Part shown: one piece after another, positions 61,601-64,000 of the stretch | Position numbering within the stretch: position 1 is the first letter of the stretch | Layout of the letters: each line of letters opens with the position of its first letter | From: Drouetiella hepatica Uher 2000/2452 | GTDB lineage: Bacteria > Cyanobacteriota > Cyanobacteriia > Elainellales > Elainellaceae | Direction: 5' to 3' | Length of the DNA: 64,000 nt | NCBI GenBank assembly: GCA_019359505.1 | Contig: JAHHHD010000017.1 | Coordinates: 1-64,000 of the forward strand | The notes under the pieces: generated by a model | The model's input: only the letters and a program-made list of their open reading frames with translations | Database searches by the model: none | What the model was told of the DNA's origin: nothing | Made by a program: the position numbers and the translations under genes

Positions 61601-63849
61601 TCATCTGCGATCGCCCCCTCGGCAGGTTCACTCTCAAAGAAAGGATTTAGATCTAAATCATCGACCTGTTCAGCTTGATCCGCGCTGTTGAAGTTCTCAG
61701 AGCCAAAGTTCTCAGAGCCAAAGTTCTCATCAAAGTTCTCAGGGCTAGAGCTGTTCAGATCCGCACTTGTCGAGGGGTTTTCAAACCAACTGAACTCTTC
61801 AGAAGTTGATAATTCAGTCGTTGATCCTGCTTCTAGAGGAAGGGCGATTGCGGCATCTTCCCAGGGGTCAGCTGGCAAATCCAAGCGGCTCGATTGCTCA
61901 GTCTGAGAGAGACTTTCTAGTTCAGGCTCTTCAAAGCTGTCTTCAAACAGTGAACCCGATGTCAGCGCCTCGCCGAAAATGGCATCTAGCTCGCCCAGTT
62001 CAGAGGCTGCGGTGTCAGCAGGCAAATCTGTGGTTGGAATATCCTCTAGACCTGCCATCAAATCATCAAGGTTCTCAAAGGCATCCGCATTTCTGGAACC
62101 TGTGGTACTTACTCCAAACAGATCCTCTTCCGTCTCGTCAGGTTGGGTGGAATTGCCAAACAAGGCATCCGCAAAGTCTTCTGGCTGGGACGAATCAATC
62201 TCAAATTGCAGCTCATGACCTGATGCTTCGATCGTCTCAAACAGTCTATCCGTCTCAGACTCGTTACCAGCAGGGTCGGACGATTGTGAAATATTGAAGG
62301 ACTGAGAGGAGCTTTCCAGCAGTCCTGACAGGTCTTCTTCTTCAAACCCATCCAGTACCAGATCTTCTACGCCGTCTTGGTCAAACAGAAAATCAGAAAA
62401 ATCGTTGGATGCGCCCACCTCTGACGTTTCCGAAAACTGCTCAGTGGCTCTATCAACTGGCTCTTCTTCCCAAGACAGTCCTAAGTTAGGAACTTCGCCC
62501 TCAAACAAATCTGCCAAAGAGTTGAGTTCGATCGCACTCATTTCAGATCCCAGGTACTCGTCCCCTTCCTGGAGGAGCGAGCTGGAAGAGTTGAGGTTGC
62601 CGCTTGCTTGAGGTAGACCTGATTCTTCAAGGGGGAGCAAAGAATCTGATGCCATCTCCTGCGTTGTATTTGAGGAGAAATCAAGGGCGGAGAAATCGAG
62701 TTCTGCCCTCTCAGCTTTGGGCGATCGCAAATCAAAATCTAACCCCTCTGCTTCTTGAGAATCCAGGGTAGAAGCTGGGAGCACATCCGATTGATCTCGC
62801 TCGTTTGGCAGCTCAGGTGGCTCAGGATTGAACCAGTTGTCTGATAGCGGATCGGACAGATCGGCTTCAAACGGTGATGGGGTTGAGGAATCCGCGAAGT
62901 CAGAGAAGTCGTCGAAGATAGATGGTTCGTTCAGATCGCTCAGCGGCTGAGCAACATCGACGGCTGCCAGCAAATCATCAAAGGTATCCGTAATCTCGTC
63001 CTCGGCTTGAGGAGGCATCAGCTCTAGTAGAGCCTGACCTGCTGTAATTGCAGCCTGATCGCCCACTAGCACCTGCTCTTGGGCGCGTTTAATCTCTTTG
63101 ATAACAACAGGAGCCAGAGTCCGATACGTATTGTCAGGATTGCCGATCGCTCCTTCAGCCATTCCTAGCAGCGTGCACCAGTTGGGCAGATCGAGCTGTT
63201 CTCCGAGCCGCGACAGGGTGCGGCAGATTTGCTGGAGCCGTTGGCGGCTATCGGATGTGTCCGCCTGTTTGAACACTTGCAGCATCTCCCGCAGCTGTGC
63301 TGGCACATCGCTTTGGAAGATGAGCTGAAGCGCACTTTCTTCACGGGCGATCGCAGGCGGCTTGGGTGCAGGTTTCACAGGCGCGGCAATCGGCAGCTCC
63401 AGATCTTCTGGAAGCGCACTGCCCGATTGACTCACTAATAGGGTCAGGTGTTGACCGAGTTCAGCAAACACTGGCTCTACTTCCGCCATGGCTTCTTGAG
63501 CGCGATCGTCCGTCAAGCCAAACGGCCCCTGAAGCTGATCGACCAGCTCTTGCAGCGTATCAAAGACTCTCAGAAACAGGGACTCAAGGCGCTGATCAAC
63601 CTTGACTGGGCATTCCTTCAAAATTTTGAAATAGTCTTCCAGCCGATGCGCCGTATGCTGAATGCTAGTCAGCCCCAACATGGCAGCTCCACCCTTGACA
63701 GAGTGCGCCGCTCGAAACACTTCACTCACCATTTCTGGATCGGCGATCGTGCTCTGGAGATTCAACAACCCTTGCTCAAGGGTATTGAGGTGGTCTTTTG
63801 CCTCCTCAATGAAGTAGCCCATGATCCGCTGTTGTTGTTCCGACAGCAT
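58630..63849 (-). CDS. hybrid CheA-type histidine kinase (HPt-HATPase-CheW-REC)
   Basis: A 1739-residue taxis kinase of the PixL/PilL type. The HPt domain (residues about 1-110) has the phospho-accepting His49 in RAAHSVKGGAAMLGL. Residues about 283-1066 are a very acidic Ser/Asp/Glu-rich linker, probably disordered. The dimerisation segment begins about 1095 (HLDNLNNLVGEMVVNRNSL), the ATPase shows HLVNNAVAHGIETP, DDGGGIDPDYV and GRGVGLDVVRSNL, CheW spans about 1444-1576, and a C-terminal receiver (about 1612-1735) has LIVDDSITVREL, the phospho-Asp in VFCDIEMPRMDG and GYFTKPYLEE. It probably controls type IV pilus-based phototaxis. A chemoreceptor gene end lies 94 bp upstream on the same strand, so they form an operon. 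Confidence 0.95.
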   Translation of the reverse strand: MLSEQQQRIMGYFIEEAKDHLNTLEQGLLNLQSTIADPEMVSEVFRAAHSVKGGAAMLGLTSIQHTAHRLEDYFKILKECPVKVDQRLESLFLRVFDTLQELVDQLQGPFGLTDDRAQEAMAEVEPVFAELGQHLTLLVSQSGSALPEDLELPIAAPVKPAPKPPAIAREESALQLIFQSDVPAQLREMLQVFKQADTSDSRQRLQQICRTLSRLGEQLDLPNWCTLLGMAEGAIGNPDNTYRTLAPVVIKEIKRAQEQVLVGDQAAITAGQALLELMPPQAEDEITDTFDDLLAAVDVAQPLSDLNEPSIFDDFSDFADSSTPSPFEADLSDPLSDNWFNPEPPELPNERDQSDVLPASTLDSQEAEGLDFDLRSPKAERAELDFSALDFSSNTTQEMASDSLLPLEESGLPQASGNLNSSSSLLQEGDEYLGSEMSAIELNSLADLFEGEVPNLGLSWEEEPVDRATEQFSETSEVGASNDFSDFLFDQDGVEDLVLDGFEEEDLSGLLESSSQSFNISQSSDPAGNESETDRLFETIEASGHELQFEIDSSQPEDFADALFGNSTQPDETEEDLFGVSTTGSRNADAFENLDDLMAGLEDIPTTDLPADTAASELGELDAIFGEALTSGSLFEDSFEEPELESLSQTEQSSRLDLPADPWEDAAIALPLEAGSTTELSTSEEFSWFENPSTSADLNSSSPENFDENFGSENFGSENFNSADQAEQVDDLDLNPFFESEPAEGAIADELDQSSAMNLSNFLEDDDSSFSLDLSMDLPTPVLEDVSEDFKQSDLTSNLGSLELDSLDLDSSELDGSASDLDAIFGSENSVDVEAAPFDFSFDGNEVGSGSDRAELNHHEPDEDTEPSEPNSSDLDWITFPEPEPIALSGSLVEASDVEISDTEASDAEIFDTLEPIDLLEPDAASSSESIQQADFDPFFAIDPEVSIQENIQGFESAEDEMPDAEMSLSESLSEEITLDTEDDFADLEAMLEDSALGEVSQANAELAVQEDDFADLEAMLGEEPSHASSQTIASSQIGQITESSEAEDEFGDLEDLLEDVKQKLGGSSAQRSNRQASTPANRRTNRRNVLSDQTMRVSVKHLDNLNNLVGEMVVNRNSLEQAQERLRQFLDNLLYQVQQLSDVGQRMRDLYERSLLESSLLSNRRSYHLSPQSSFAPAPSNHATGASFDALEMDRFTGFHTLSQEMIELIVRVRESASDIDFVVEESDQVTRNFRQITTQLQEGLTRSRMVPFAQTADRLPRGVRDNSLKYGKQSELHIEGRDTLIDKMIVEQLYDPMTHLVNNAVAHGIETPAVRVAGGKPPTGKITIRAFHQGNQTIISVSDDGGGIDPDYVKSKAVARGLVTPAEAKEMTRLDVYDLLFHHGFSTADQVDDLKGRGVGLDVVRSNLNEIRGVISIDSTIGKGTTFTIRLPLTLSISKALCCISNRARVAFPMDGVEDMLDVPKERIQTDEQGGTSIYWRDALLPFQSLSTLLGYNRMLGRGSVYGGNQEEDIISIVVLRSAGNYLALQVDQVLGEQEIVIKQLEGPVPKPVGVAGATVLGDGRIMPIADVLELIDLSEGRIRREAGSSLWDKSDELPPEPADLKTEPTVLIVDDSITVRELLSMTFNKVGYRVEQARDGQEAWEKLRSGLPCDLVFCDIEMPRMDGLELLSRIQKDPALAHLPIAMLTSRGADRHRQMAVQLGAKGYFTKPYLEEGLLDAAQRMLKGEVLVNTNL

Positions 63850-63943
63850 AGCCTTGTTCCTCTGTGATGATGGTGGGCGATCGCCCTTAGCTAAAACTTA
63901 CCCAATCCGACTGCATAATCTGCTCGCCAGGTCTTCTCAACCG

Positions 63944-64000
63944 TCAAACTTTCTCGACTCTAAACCGTTCTACAGAAGCCAGCAGATCGCGGGCAACCCC
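63944..64000 (-). CDS. C-terminal end of a methyl-accepting chemotaxis protein (partial)
   Basis: Running in from the window edge, the frame gives GVARDLLASVERFRVEKV and stops at 63944. The ARxLxxSVxRFxV ending is the usual C terminus of cyanobacterial chemoreceptors such as PixJ/PilJ-type proteins, so this is the tail of a receptor gene located upstream of the hybrid CheA. The rest lies outside the window. Confidence 0.7.
   Translation of the reverse strand, partial: GVARDLLASVERFRVEKV

Overview
The window is chromosomal DNA from a cyanobacterium, most likely a filamentous Leptolyngbya/Oscillatoriales-type species. Evidence: the HIP1-like octamer GCGATCGC is very frequent; there is a KaiB-domain clock kinase (SasA), an NTRC thioredoxin reductase/thioredoxin fusion, DUF4347/RTX and cadherin-RTX surface proteins, DUF6887/DUF6888 small proteins, a Ser/Thr kinase-WD40 protein and a PixL/PilL-type hybrid CheA. 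Heptanucleotide-type and other short tandem repeats, also typical of cyanobacteria, are common. I saw no rRNA, tRNA, CRISPR array or prophage.

Layout. 0-9 kb: a RAYT (REP-associated) transposase with small palindromes, a coiled-coil/EamA fusion transporter, gatB, a SpoIID-like protein, a catalytically dead-looking alpha/beta hydrolase and a MidA-type methyltransferase. 9-11.8 kb: a small accessory islet with a CopG-like gene followed by an HNH nuclease gene broken by one stop codon, an internally deleted restriction-modification remnant, a VapBC-like pair and an orphan ribbon-helix-helix gene with a putative operator. 11.8-12.4 kb: ilvN. 12.8-21.8 kb: a 3001-residue RTX adhesin. 22-31.6 kb: tldD, coaE, hemD, a second RTX protein, a ferredoxin-like protein, aroA, sasA and hypotheticals. 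32-37.4 kb: a GT4 glycosyltransferase, a DUF6888/DUF6887 pair, a DUF790 (Bax1-like) nuclease facing a HEPN-like protein, and a sulfotransferase-acetyltransferase pair. 37.8-40.5 kb: a DUF4347-RTX protein. 40.7-48.9 kb: NTRC, a small lipoprotein, a GST, pyrG, an Rpn-type nuclease, gcvT and an S51 peptidase. 49-55.1 kb: a minus-strand polysaccharide operon running wzm, wzt, methyltransferase, then three related GT2 genes. 55.4-64 kb: a WD40 kinase, a candidate small RNA, a lipase, a hybrid CheA and the tail of a chemoreceptor gene.

Two themes stand out. First, surface biology: three RTX-type proteins, an ABC-dependent polysaccharide export operon, a sulfotransferase and a taxis kinase, although no type I secretion genes are in view. 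Second, the spaces between genes carry many non-coding palindromic elements: at least two multi-copy MITE-like families with terminal inverted repeats, several near-perfect palindromes with 3-nt loops, and short tandem arrays that often touch gene stop codons. These, rather than any single gene, are the least explained part of the window. Other points worth checking are a gene pair whose first member seems to start at ATC behind an ideal Shine-Dalgarno, an orphan strong terminator marking a probable sRNA, and a roughly 780-residue acidic linker with recurring short motifs inside the CheA protein.
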